In this document: in pieces, positions 45,251-55,705 of the stretch
Layout: the number at the start of each line of letters is the position of its first letter
Numbering within the stretch: position 1 is the stretch's first letter
Assembly: GCA_033964015.1 (NCBI GenBank)
Contig: CM066918.1
Coordinates: forward strand, 20,853,387 to 20,917,386
Direction: 5' to 3'
Length of the DNA stretch: 64,000 bases
DNA from: Scolanthus callimorphus
Lineage: Eukaryota > Cnidaria > Anthozoa > Actiniaria > Edwardsiidae
The notes under the pieces: generated by a model
Database searches by the model: none
What the model saw: the letters and a program-made list of their open reading frames with translations, nothing else
Told to the model about the DNA's origin: nothing
Made by a program: the position numbers and the translations under genes

Positions 45251-45809
45251 CACAAAGCGAATTACTATTTTTCCAAATGTTTTCAAAATTTCCCGGAATT
45301 CGTTTTAGAGAAAGGCGAAAATTACCCGATAAAGTCGGTTTATAACATCTACACTTATTTTACAGGTTTCCATCCAAAGCACTTCATTCAGTGCTATCAG
45401 AGTTTGACACTTTGTTGGATCATTGTATATCGCAGAAAATTAAACCGTTACGTGTCGCCGTCGATGCTCGTCTGGGATTCCCGTGGATCATCATTCCATG
45501 GTTACCAACGGCGTTTTGAAACACCCGTGACGTCGCGAAAACAACCTTCCTTAATGCCCTGAAGTACGAGCGATTTGGGTTAATAACAACTTCTCTAATA
45601 CATTTTCATACATTATCTATTTATCACGTTTAGCTGTCATAGTAAGTCGCCGACAGAGCCGTAGTCAGTATTAGGCTATAGTATGGATTTTGCATTTGTA
45701 TTAAATGATTTATTTGTGTTTTGCCAAAGGAGAAACGTCCCGATAACTTTTTAATGCCTACGGCCCTGGTCTTGGTGACTACATGGCCAAGATATTTATA
45801 AGCCTAAAG

Positions 45810-46726
45810 TCACTGCTTACAAGGGCATCTATTAAGAAAATCACTAATCGCACTGGCGTAGACTTCTTTCGTACGTCCTTTGACTTGAATTGAAAAGTGG
45901 CTCGTTACCGAACGGATCTGGGTCAATTTAAGGGCCTTGATGGCTGCCTCTGTCATCTCGCACAGGTTCTTCCCTGAAAACAGGATAGGATGAGCAATAT
46001 CTTGCTGCAGTACCCCCATCACTTCTTTTTGCACCACGGTCTGTTGCCTTGCAAAGGCCTCGGCCTCGTCGTCAGAGTCCGTGGCACCTTTCTTCTTGGA
46101 AGCCATTCTCGAAAAGAAGGATGTTATTTGCTGAGGGCGGAGGAACTCCTCCACGCTGAAGATGCGCTTCCTATTCTCATCTCTGAGGCATCTCATCTCC
46201 TTAGAGACGTCTTCTGGGTTGGCCTTTGTCCCTGTGGTCTCACCCTCTTTAAACCTTTTTTCTAGGAAGCTCTTCTGCTTGGAGCTAAACCGACAAGGCT
46301 TAGCGGAGACTCGAATCGCCCATCCCTCTGCCCTACAAGAGGAACCACTTCCCGAACCACCTGGTTTGCCCGTCGACATCACTTTGGAATGACTTGCTCC
46401 CGCCTCAAGACGCTCTGCATAACCGGTCTTCGCCTTGTCAAGTAAAGAGATACTCTCGGCTTTTCTGAAGTCATGCCGTCCATACATCAGGTGTTGCTCC
46501 AGGCGTCCATGTGTCATGTAGGACTTGGCGCACCCATCCTCTGGGCATGGAAATAGGAGACTACAATTCGGATCGATATCTTGTTGGGTAGCCACTCCTG
46601 AAGCCTCCTGGGACGAGTCATCTGCAAGAGGCATCCCCGGCTTTGGAAATCTGTGTTTCACTGAAATAAACTCTCCATTCCCTGGCTGCGCATCAATCCA
46701 CTCAAACTGATCGTCACTTGGTATTC
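45810..46726 (-). CDS. last exon of unnamed gene: C2H2 finger and SFFSR region
   Basis: The exon begins at 46726 after TTCTTCTCAAG; its phase fits the preceding donor at 47093 exactly. A C2H2 finger is seen in CPEDGCAKSYMTHGRLEQHL-MYGRH, then a Lys/Ser-rich linker. Next is a conserved block KQKSFLEKRFKEGETTGTKA, NPEDVSKEMRCLRD, EEFLRPQQITSFFSRMASKK, which looks like a degenerate homeodomain-like helical unit, and an acidic stretch. It ends at 45810 with no lesions. I have seen the combination only as uncharacterised proteins of cnidarians and other invertebrates, from general memory. It may bind DNA; the process it serves is unknown. Confidence 0.75.
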
Positions 46727-47092
46727 CTTGAGAAGAACAGAACAAACAAGCGCATTTCAAGCAACGTATTTATACGTGCCCCATCCCACTAGAGTTAGAC
46801 GGTGGAGCGTGTTCTCCTTAACGTTTTATAGCTATTTGAATAAAAGTTGTCGTCGCTAAACCCTACGCGCCCGGACCGCAAGGGTTTATCTCATTATATG
46901 AAAGTGCGTGGCGCATAGGGTTAGGGACATTCTTTCTTGAAATAGCTATGTTCTCTTCTTTTCTTTTAAACGGGAGCAGTAAAGCAACAATGGCTTTTTT
47001 GTCGGCTACTCTAATAACTAAACAAGCAAATAATGTAGAATCTACGCGAGGAAACAGCCATCGCCGTGCTCAGCAATATTGACTAGAAGTAC

Positions 47093-47950
47093 CTGAAAAT
47101 GATTCCCATGATCGGAACTCGCCCTGACTGATCCCATACGCCTTGAATGCCTTCACTCCTTCGGATGAGAACTCAAAGTTCGACAAACTGCTGATGCCAT
47201 CCCACTTGATTGTTTTCATGTTGACTGTGGTCTTGGGAACTGGGACAACGGTTACTCGGACGCCCGCAATCCCTCCGTCTGACTCGATGGCCTTCTTTAG
47301 CTCAGCAGGGGTTGTGACCGAGTGACCTTGATTAATGTACTGCTTCACGTGTGTCTTGATTTGCGCTGCTTTCCTGTCGCATGGACCTTTGCCACCCTGT
47401 GGGTCGCAAAAATCGAACCGACCGAGATTCATGTTGGTTCTCTCTCGCAGCAGTTTGCAGGCAAAGATGGTCATTGCGCAGTGGTAACATCCCGCGTTGT
47501 CTTGGCGGTATGTTACATTGGTCAATTCGGGATTTTCGTGCTTCAGGTTTCGCAGAACATGATCCATGATGGTCACTACTGCGGGGCTGTCTTGTAGACC
47601 GGACTCGAGTACGTGGACAAACGTCTGCGCGACAAGCTGTCCTGCCTGTTTGCTCTGGCAAACACTCAAGTGCCAAGAGATCCCTCTTTTTCCGAAGAAT
47701 TCGGCCTGTGTTTCACGGTACTGAGCGGGCAAAAACTTCATGGCGAAATCCTGCGTAATTAGCAGCGAGTTGTCCTGTAGATTATCTACGGTATTTGTCC
47801 TGGCTTGATCCTGGTGAACCATGCGCAGCTGGTGAGTAATCCAGGAATGGATCCCGTCACACGCAGTCTTCGCCGTGAAAAGAAGATCGTCCTGCGGGTC
47901 CTGTGCAGGTTGGTAGAGTGGATGGTGGACAGAACCGACTCTAAAGACTA
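47093..47950 (-). CDS. central exon of unnamed gene: possible RNase H-like catalytic core
   Basis: Open from an acceptor near 47950 (CTGTCTTAG or CTTTAG) to the donor CAG/GTACTT at 47093; the phase matches the last exon. Three regions look conserved: ITQDFAMKFLP (D near 47750), VTYRQDNAGCYH (D near 47501), and DPQGGKGPCDRKAAQIK (D near 47378), with FFGKRGISWHLS between the first two. The order and spacing resemble the DDE/D residues of RNase H-fold transposases, which is my inference only. No stop or frameshift lies within it. The link to the exon upstream is unclear because visible splice sites do not agree in phase. Confidence 0.7.
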
Positions 47951-48017
47951 AGACAGACGGAGGTTAATCACCATTATAATGTTTTTCTTTCTTTGTATTT
48001 GTCATAGGTGCACTTAC

Positions 48018-48161
48018 AGATTTCAAGGTCTCGCAGTTCTCGCATGTGTGATCGTGATGGTGATCGCATAGGCGACGATAGTACTCCTTCTTACTCTTGG
48101 GGTCGCTGAGAGCTAACACTCTGCAGTGGTCAGGAACGGTATTAGCCATGGAGCAGTGGAT
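48018..48161 (-). CDS. small exon of unnamed gene with His/Cys cluster
   Basis: The acceptor TTTCACAG precedes 48161 and the donor TCT/GTAAGT follows 48018. The product contains NTVPDHCRVLALSDPKSKKE and LCDHHHDHTCENCETLKS, a Cys/His cluster able to bind zinc. Its phase with the next exon does not fit the acceptors I can see, so one boundary is wrong or a base has been lost. Confidence 0.6.
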
Positions 48162-48299
48162 CTGTGAAAGGATCTTACAGGCAAAAAAAAAAACAAGATG
48201 CAGACTCTTTACTACGGTTGGGATGTAAGACCTTGATTTCCGGAATGTGAGTGAACCCCGTTGCTGACCGTACAAGGTACGACATTAAGAGGGGTCGTC

Positions 48300-49386
48300 C
48301 GAGAATATCGACCAAGTCGCGAAATTCAAAAATTTTCGAAAACGCCCAAACTTTGTGTAAACATTACCCTAGTGGACTAACAGTCAGTGTGGGATTTTAA
48401 AATCAATCCGATAAATATTTTAGGAGAACGAGCCCCGGATCGAATTTTGCGGCTGAGGGCCTCGCTCGAGGCCGATTTTCGACCAGTAAACAATTCGCCT
48501 GAAATCGTGCGGCTGCCTCTACTCTTAAAACTAAAACAACTTTATTTCAAAAGAGCAGACATTTCTCGTCAATTTGAGTGGTTTTTTGTTCGCATACGAG
48601 CCAAAATGAATATTTTCTCGATTTTTGAATTATTTTAATTTTCCCAAAGGCTTTTTCAAGGCTCAACTTTGAATAATAATAAATCAATTTCGACGCTGAA
48701 ATTAGTCGGTTTTTCAATGCTAACCTTGAGAATAATCCCTTGACACAATATTTATCAAGTCAAAACCTTGGGCAAACAAAACGGAGAGCTTTGCGAAAGC
48801 TTTGTGTAAGCGTCGCTGGAGGTCAAATTGTGACATTTCCCGAACATCAACGATCACGCGATCGTCACATCAAAATCTATCCTAATGGCAACCCTTGCAC
48901 CAAAAAGCATTGCTAAAGCGACCAAAATACAGTTGTTGATATTGTATACAACTTACTATTTCGTAGTATCCGTTAGAATGAGTTTCCAGCCGAAAACTGA
49001 GCCGGGATTGTCCATTGGCAAACGTAAACATAATCCGACCAACACATTGAAGTCGAAATCGCCACCAAACCCGATAGAAAACTGGAATCTTTTCGACCAT
49101 TTTGCATCTTTATGTTCCCTATAAGACCTTTAACTGTTTGTACATGTGATAGCGAGGGAGCTAGAGTATAAACTACAGAATCCAGGGTCGTGAGAAGTGA
49201 AAATACAACAGTTCAAGTCCCGCACATGAGCCCACTAACGTTTACGCGAGGTCAAATTACAACGTGACAGGAGGAACGCGTGACGCCCAGCTTTATTCAC
49301 GGGCCGACCATTAGACATTGGGGGAAAAAAAAATCCTGCACGGCCCCGAAAAAATCCTACATCCTTTGTTTCAAGGAAAGAAATAT
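48300..49386. other. probable intron of unnamed gene, nothing recognised
   Basis: Several short frames, no motif. The exon expected between the piece ending at 49530 and that at 48161 was not found. Confidence 0.4.
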
Positions 49387-49499
49387 ATCTTATTAGACAT
49401 TTCGATGTACAATATCGCTGGATATTTTTTCGAGTGAGTATTTTGTCGAGCCCGTCTTCGGTATGTTCTGAGATATTGTACATTGAAATGTCTAATAAG
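49387..49499. repeat. 113-bp foldback/MITE next to an exon
   Basis: CTTATTAGACATTTCGATGT at the left and its inverted copy at 49471-49499 form 28-bp arms. It lies 19 bases from the end of the open frame of the upstream exon. Confidence 0.8.
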
Positions 49500-49529
49500 T
49501 TGTTTATTATCCGACATTTATTTTCCGCT

Positions 49530-50229
49530 GTTTTGAATTGAGAATGGACGAACTTCGCTGCTTAACGTAAGGGTTTTCCTGCCAAATGGCAGGTCCTGGA
49601 TGACATTAGAAGATGTGACGAAGTCAAGAAAGTGTTCTAGTTTGGCGGGGTCTACTTTTTCTCTTGTTTGTTTGCCCTCGGGGTGTTTCACGGGGAGTCC
49701 AGCGCTGACGTCAAGCGCATATCGTCTAGCTGCAGTAAACTCGTATCTTGTAAGACGTGGAATGTGCGCTGCCAGTTCTCCATAAGTCACTTTACTGGCA
49801 ACTAGGCTGAGGAGTTGACGTCTGGTCTCCCTTGCGTCCGCATGCTTGTACGACTCAGCAACAGCTAAGAGCAGATCACTGCCAGGAGCCAATGCAGACT
49901 CGAGATGCTTGCTTACTTCCTCCTTTCTCTTCACTGCTTCCCACAACTCTGGCGCACACTGCGGGGCTATGGTTTTGATGACTTCAACAATGAGTTGGCC
50001 GGTTTTCTGGATGTAGTGATCTTGTGTTTTCGAAGTAACGTCACCCCAAGGATGCTTCATAATAGAGCCAAGTGGCCCAAGGCTGCTCTCGTCTACAAAC
50101 CATTGTAAAGCTGCAACTCTGCCTTCTTCACTATTGTCTTTTGGTCGGGAATATTTCGGACAAGTGGCCTGACTACCACTATCTTCAGTAGATGACTGTG
50201 TGTTTTCCTGGGAGGAGGAGGGTTGGTAC
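49530..50229 (-). CDS. exon of unnamed gene, distal half (after the LINE insertion)
   Basis: The frame continues that of 51339-51463 exactly across the LINE and its duplicated ATCGTGT. It includes ALQWFVDESSLGPLGSIMKH, KTQDHYIQKTGQLIVEVIKT, LLAVAESYKHADARETRRQL, HIPRLTRYEFTAARRYALDV and FLDFVTSSNVIQDLPFGRKT. The block with IPxLTRYxFxxARxxA and VIQDLPFG seems characteristic of the family. The frame ends at 49518; a donor before the stop is not obvious, and a 113-bp MITE lies immediately downstream. One or more following exons may be lost. Confidence 0.7.
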
Positions 50230-50234
50230 ATCGT

Positions 50235-50236
<2 letters not shown>

Positions 50237-50267
<31 letters not shown>

Positions 50268-51338
50268 GGCTTTATTTAAAGAGGGTAAAAACACTTGACA
50301 GTAGTAAAAATACACTGATAACCACGTGGCCCTCTAAAATATAAGCTAAAAACAAATCTAAATAAAAATACAAAAGTATACTATCTATAAAAATTTATAT
50401 ATATATATCGTTAAAATGTTATAAAAATGTACTATAGTGTAAGGAGCATGGCGGCCTTCTGCTCCAATAGAAATGATTGAAAAATATTATATTTAAAACT
50501 ACCTACCGAACTCATTTTACGAATAGTGACACCTATACTGTTCCATTCTTGAGTGGTTCTTACTGAAAATGTTCTTCCGCCTTCAGTTTTTCTTGTATAT
50601 TTCTTACACACTAAATTGATATTCGAATATCTATTACTCCTTTGGTGCACATCAGAGTTTTTAACAAGCAGGTCATCAATATAGGTTGGAATAGTATAAT
50701 CGTTCACGCGCTTGAACGCTAGCGTGCATCTCTTAATCTGAGATTGTCTTGTAAATGGGAGCCAATTTAGATTATTAAATAAAACAACTGATGGTGTTTT
50801 CCTGTCAGCGCCTAGAATAATACGTGCAGCTCTTTTTTGCAACTTAAATACACTTTGTAGGAAATCTGAATTACTATTATCCCATGCCATACTTCCATAC
50901 ATAAGGGTGGGCTTTATAACTCCATTATAATAGGTTTCTCTTTGGCGTTGCTTGAGGAACGGACTAATATGCTTTAAGAGACCAATGCGTTTCGAAAGTT
51001 TCTTACATAATTTATAAATATGATACTCGTAATCCAATTTACTATCTAAAACTACTCCTAAAAGTTTGTGAGACGAAACATCTTCAACAACTGAATCACC
51101 GATCTTGACACCTAGTCGTAAGGGAGTGTCCTTGAAACGTTTTGCAGAAATGCGCTTCCCAGACACCGACAGAGACTTGGTTTTCTTTTTATTTATGAAC
51201 ATTTTATTACTCGATGCCCATCCATTAAGTACATCGAGATCGGTGTTTAGGCGTTGGGTTAACGAGTGCAATTCTGAAAAATGTGCACTTGCAGTGAGGG
51301 TAGTGTCATCAGCGTAGATGTCAACAGTTGAGTTTTTG
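50237..51338 (-). mobile_element. 5'-truncated LINE inserted into an exon, 7-bp target duplication
   Basis: The duplication ATCGTGT occurs at 50230-50236 and 51339-51345. The LINE ends at its 3' side in an (ATT)n tail (minus strand; 50237-50268) after about 160 bases of 3' UTR. Its coding part (50432-51333, open) starts just before the DD box (VDIYADDTTL) and continues to the C-terminus with LLGVVLDSKLDYEYHIYKL, LFNNLNWLPFTRQSQIKR and VRTTQEWNSIG. No break is seen in what remains, so insertion looks fairly recent. It interrupts the exon of the unnamed gene between residues T and M without loss of host bases. Confidence 0.9.
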
Positions 51339-51463
51339 ATCGTGTTGTCGCGGTCAATGGCCAGCTTTTCGAGGTTGCGCGAGAGCGTTCCCATACTTTC
51401 CTCGTCGGCTTCATGGTCCCCTTGTGCAACTTCCTCCATGGTCACAACAAGGCTCTGGGGTGT
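51339..51463 (-). CDS. exon of unnamed gene, proximal part (before the LINE insertion)
   Basis: The acceptor TTTATTTCTAG precedes 51463. The frame reads TMEEVAQGDHEADEESMGTL and RNLEKLAIDRDNT, then enters LINE sequence. The same frame resumes at 50229. An acidic, low-complexity linker is typical of a region between domains. The phase with the exon at 52791-53006 does not match directly, so a short exon may lie between (51464-52790). Confidence 0.6.
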
Positions 51464-52790
51464 CTAGAAATAAAACATGAATTACTATAACGCAACATCA
51501 ACAAAGATCCAGAAAGGTTGTGGAAGGTTTTGGGGGGTAGTGGTAACTTTTCAAACATCACCAAGCTCTTTCATCGCAGCTTCAAGGTGATTTGCAGATA
51601 AATTCTTGCCGACGAGCACGTTTAGTTGATATATTTAACTTTTGATGTTATCTACCCCCTCTATTTTTCGACAGTGCCCAAGGCAACCTCTTACACACCC
51701 GTATTTGATATGCAATAGTGCCTAGTCCTAAGCCTTTGGCAGCAATGATTATCCTAAAGCTCGTACCCGAGACTAGGTTACGAATTGTGAGCGGGTGATA
51801 ATGTTTTGATGATGTCATAGATCCAGGCGGATTAAGGCATGGATCTCATCATCATTTGATAAACTAAGGTGGTGGCAAAAATGCTCTGGAAAATTAGGAC
51901 TCAATCTATTCTTCCATAAACATAGACTATTAGTTACTCGCCCCAGTCCCCTGAAAATAAAAGGTGACAATTTTTTTAGATATTCATGTCTTAAATCTGT
52001 TTATGACAAAATAGTTTGGGGAAACTCACATTTAGCGCTCAGACGTTTTGAAAACATGTCATTAATTAAATTTTTCGTATTAAGTAATGGGATTACGTCA
52101 CGTGATGATTTAATTAAGAATGGGTATAATCTTAACTGAAGGGTTTAGGCAAACCCATCGTACAAACAAGTTATTTTCTTAGATATGTGTATTTTCAAAC
52201 ACATTTGAACGTACCCTAAATTTTAAAAATCAAGTACCAACCCCCGTACAGATGAATGTCATACCTGTTCTGTGTGCTTCTCTTGTCCCTCGAGCCTTTG
52301 GCTCAGTTTTTCGCGACACTTCGACAAATTGCTGTATAAATATTTAAAAAGATTCTTGTAAGAGGGCTTTTTTGAGGGCACGATGATAAACATCCGGCGT
52401 TTCCATATGTTAATTATCACTTAAATTATCAATTATCACAATATTTAATGCCACCCTCGGTAAATAAAGTTTATTCATTCATTCATTCATTCAACAACGT
52501 GAAACGCAGTCATTGTGATTTAGTACAAAAGCATTTCAATCTTTGAATTCAATCGCTCTTCCCATACATCCTTACCAATGAGCCCCCCCCCCCCCCACAC
52601 ACACTTTATATGGTCCCGCGCGGCCGCCCCTCCCCCCTAACTTTATATGGCCCCCCCCCAACTTTAACTTTATATGGTCCCGCGCCGCCTATGGTATTAA
52701 ATTATGTCCGATTCATAGAATCTGTGCGAATTCGATTGTGTTCGATTAACCACGCCTGGGTACAACTAGACATGGATTTCTAATGCATAC
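51464..52790. other. intron-like stretch with LINE 3' end remnant and low-complexity DNA
   Basis: TAAATAAAGTTTATTCATTC followed by (ATTC)n ends near 52492 and is like a LINE 3' terminus on plus; the upstream part is unrecognised. Around 52589-52690 there are C runs and repeats of ACTTTATATGG with CCCGCGC. A short missing exon of the unnamed gene may lie here. Confidence 0.4.
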
Positions 52791-53006
52791 CTGATCCTAT
52801 AGGTATAAGTAGTTCTGTCCTCTGAAAGATTTCCCTGCAAAGCGTCTTCTTGATGGCGCGATCGCCTGTGTTTTTCTTCGAGCGGTGCGCTGCAATCGTC
52901 TCTGGGATCTGGCAAAGTTTTGTCCGCCTTCTCCATTTGATTCCCATAGAATTCCGGTGTTTTGGACAAACGCGAAAGTTCATAACAGCGCTCCGGTCGA
53001 ATACTC
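52791..53006 (-). CDS. second exon of unnamed gene, Cys/His-containing
   Basis: The acceptor TTTTAGTTAG precedes 53006 and the donor CAG/GTATGC follows 52791. The frame reads VFDRSAVMNFRVCPKHRNSM, GIKWRRRTKLCQIPETIAAH and FQRTELLIPIGSG. C-x-x-H followed by W-R and a second Cys, and LIPIGSG at the end, seem to be family features. Joining with the first exon is in phase (1/1). Confidence 0.65.
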
Positions 53007-53071
53007 CTAACTAAAATATCTCACCCAGTTAGAGATCGTGAATATGAAATAATGAGTGAAAATTCTATTAC

Positions 53072-53279
53072 CTGCTCTCACTAAAATTAACTCTTTCTCA
53101 AGGGACATGTCTCCACTCAACTTGAACATTTCTAGGTGGCCTGTGATGTCTCGCTGGCAATCACTTAGCGCTAGATACTCAGTTATCTCGGCATTTTTTA
53201 CCGTAACAAAACCGCAATCTGCCCTCGTAAGCTTTCCAATGCCACATTGCTCCATTATCGAAAATAATTTCCTCTTCAA
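53072..53279 (-). CDS. first recognised exon of unnamed gene
   Basis: The frame opens at 53279 (MKRKLFSIMEQCGIGKLTRA); an alternative start is the ATG at 53255 (MEQCGIG). It continues CGFVTVKNAEITEYLALSDC and MFKLSGDMSLEKELILVRAG to the donor GCAG/GTAATAG at 53072. The exon looks coding and undamaged. No promoter element is evident; the Ngaro-type element lies 0.8 kb upstream. Confidence 0.6.
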
Positions 53280-54070
53280 ATTGCATTAGCTGCAGCTAGG
53301 AAGGCCACAACAGATGCATTGAAGCACTTGAAGGGTTGAAGGGCTACACACGTCTTGCTTGCAAACTTCCAATACAATGTGATTGACAGGTCGGCCCGGC
53401 CGGCAAGGCGAGTTTCACTCTCGACAAATAGATAACTCATGTTTAAAGTTACTTCAAATAAAGCATTTGTCCAATACATTTACAGAGGACAATAAATTCC
53501 TGGCCGAATTATTGCACTAAGATATATTCCAGGGACCGTGGCGCAGTTGTCATTTGGATTTTACGTCGAATGAGACAATATTTTGATGGAATTTGTCTCT
53601 CAAAGATTTCCAACGCATGTAATTAGCAAAGTAAACAACACGTCCATCTGCGGGGCTGTGTATTTGAAAATTCACGTGAAAATAAGGTTTCAATGGCAGA
53701 CCGCATATCAAGATTTGCTTTGTTACCTGTTCGATTCACTTAGCTAAGAACCAATACCGTTTCTAGTTGATCAAGAAGGAAAAATAATATTTCCTCACTC
53801 TATGCAAAGAGTACAGTGCCGTGATGCGGGTCGCTTGGATGGTTTTAACTTTAAGTTGTATTGTTAAATAAACACTTTCCATTTTAAGAACTTGCTTTGA
53901 GGAAGAAAACGTTGAGCACGGTCAAATGAAACAATCCACGACAAAAAGGAACACGATATTTCGTGGGGTTGTCTATAGAAATTGAGCTGATTGTTTTGTA
54001 AAACTAATTTCTGGAAATTTTGAAGACATAAGGAAAAAAATATTAGTACTCAATCTTGGTTTATTGTGGT

Positions 54071-54567
54071 TAAAACTCATCGCCACCTGATGAGGAGTGG
54101 CCTAGGTGCATGTAGGGGATGCTCAACGCCACCTGCTGAGCATGGCCCCCAGGAGGCAACCATGGTAACGTGACCACAGTCTACCCCGCACCTGTCACAC
54201 TGAGGAACTCAGTGGAGAACTACTTACCTTTGGGACCCTGAAACCAGACAGGGGTTGTGGGGGGTGGGAACGCTTAGAAAACAAGCAAGCAACCTGCAAG
54301 ATCGCACGATCCAGTGAGCAAGCACATGCAACATGTAAGCAAGGCGCCTGATCTTAGCGATGCACCGCTGACCACGAGGCGCTGCGCATGGGCTACAGGA
54401 TGCACGGTGACGGAGTTTTAACCTAGTCAAAATGATATTTTATCCTCATTTAAAACTCATCGCCACCTGATGAGGAGTGGCCTAGGTGCATGTAGGGGAT
54501 GCTCAACGCCACCTGCTGAGCATGGCCCCCAGGAGGCAACCATGGTAACCTGACCACAGTCTACCCC
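54071..54567 (-). repeat. split direct repeats B-A-B at the 3' end of the Ngaro-type element
   Basis: B copies 54071-54187 and 54451-54567 differ at one base (TAACG/TAACC). Each contains the small palindrome CGCCACCTGATGAGGAGTGG-type and GCTGAGCATGGCCC. The A copy 54269-54451 matches 58818-59000. These repeats are thought to guide circular intermediates in this group. Confidence 0.9.
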
Positions 54568-55705
54568 AAACCTCTCGAGGGTGCTTGAAAAGGAGGGACT
54601 GTGGCCAGAAACCATGGGACCTCCAACACCAAACAACTCCAAGCACCCACGTATGCGGCCCTGTACTCACCAAACTAAGCCAACCGCACTGACGCACCAG
54701 CCAAAACCGAGACTGGGGTGTGAATGTAGGATAGATAGGCATTACTGGACCAAGTGTCTGGATAAGATGATCTGGAAGGCCATTCTGAGCGGCTGTAGTG
54801 GCAGCGCCAATCCGAAAGCTATGGCTTGAAAAATTTCCAGAAACACCCGCCTCAGCAAGAATTTGACGAAGCCAAGATGTGACGAGTGCTCTTGACAAGG
54901 GACGGCCATCTTGGAAGAGAAACAAGGGACCACCAGCATCGCCACGATAAACAAGGTATGCTAACAAAGACTCAACAGCACACCGGGGGGCATGCCCTTT
55001 TCCTATATGAATGAAGCATCCCTTGCGAAAAGGGTCTGTTTTGGAGGCCTTAATGTGAAGCCGCAAGCAAGAAGGGTTGGAGGCTGAATCAAAAGCAATG
55101 TCAGCAAGCGTGAGATGAATTTCCGTAGAGAAACAACTCAAATTATCCACTGTAAATTCAGATGCCCGTAAAAATCCAAAATATCCAACTGTGCAAGCAG
55201 CCCAAAACATTACATGATCCTGATTACTGAGGTCCAGAGCTCCATGGATAACTTTCAAAATCTCACATGTTATAGGGAGGCGTTCTCTGCGAAGAACACC
55301 TTTTGATCGTTTTATTCCTCGAACTACTCGCTGGAGCTGCAAGCAGTTTACGAGTGGATCTGGATAGCCTTGATCAATATGCAAGGCTCTCACGGCCGAA
55401 AGATAGACTTTGATGGATGAAGCCTGAATAGAGTCAGCCAGATGCGAGGCAAATAAACACAACGTCCACTCATCCACGGGACAGGGAGAGCCTGATGGAT
55501 GAATTTTGCCCAACTGAACACAAAAATCAACAAATCTTTTCTGGGCAGACAGGTATGAACAGCGAGTAGAGGGAGCGAGGCCTTCGGAGAGGTAGAACTG
55601 GCAACGGGAGGCTAAAGATTGGGTATCAACTGCTGGAGAAGCCAAGGAGGCACTGTAGTAGGGCGAAGTAGAGCAGAAGGGGCCAATCGATGGAACTCCT
55701 GCCAA
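54503..55705 (-). pseudogene. tyrosine recombinase of Ngaro-type element, catalytic Tyr out of frame
   Basis: The frame gives LAPSTRCSYLSAQKRFVDFC (N-terminal SAM-like domain), then VGYFGFLRASEFTV with the first catalytic Arg, KASKTDPFRKGC, and HSFRIGAATTAAQNGLPDHL containing the H-x-x-R motif. After IQTLG the frame changes; the neighbouring frame gives WSSNAYLSYIHTP, which would carry the nucleophilic Tyr. A one- or two-base indel near 54740-54750 explains this. The first ~90 bases overlap the RNase H ORF. Family role: inserts the element's DNA by recombination without target duplication. As read, this copy lacks its active Tyr. Confidence 0.85.

Noticed and set aside
45022..45345. 107-residue open frame with hydrophobic segments
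   Set aside because: It lies in the long inverted repeat; the mate at 59026-59355 keeps only part of the frame and shifts elsewhere, so selection on a protein is not supported.
52766..52983. Second overlapping frame (MSKTPEFYGNQMEKADK)
   Set aside because: The other frame fits both splice phases with the preceding exon and carries the Cys/His pattern.
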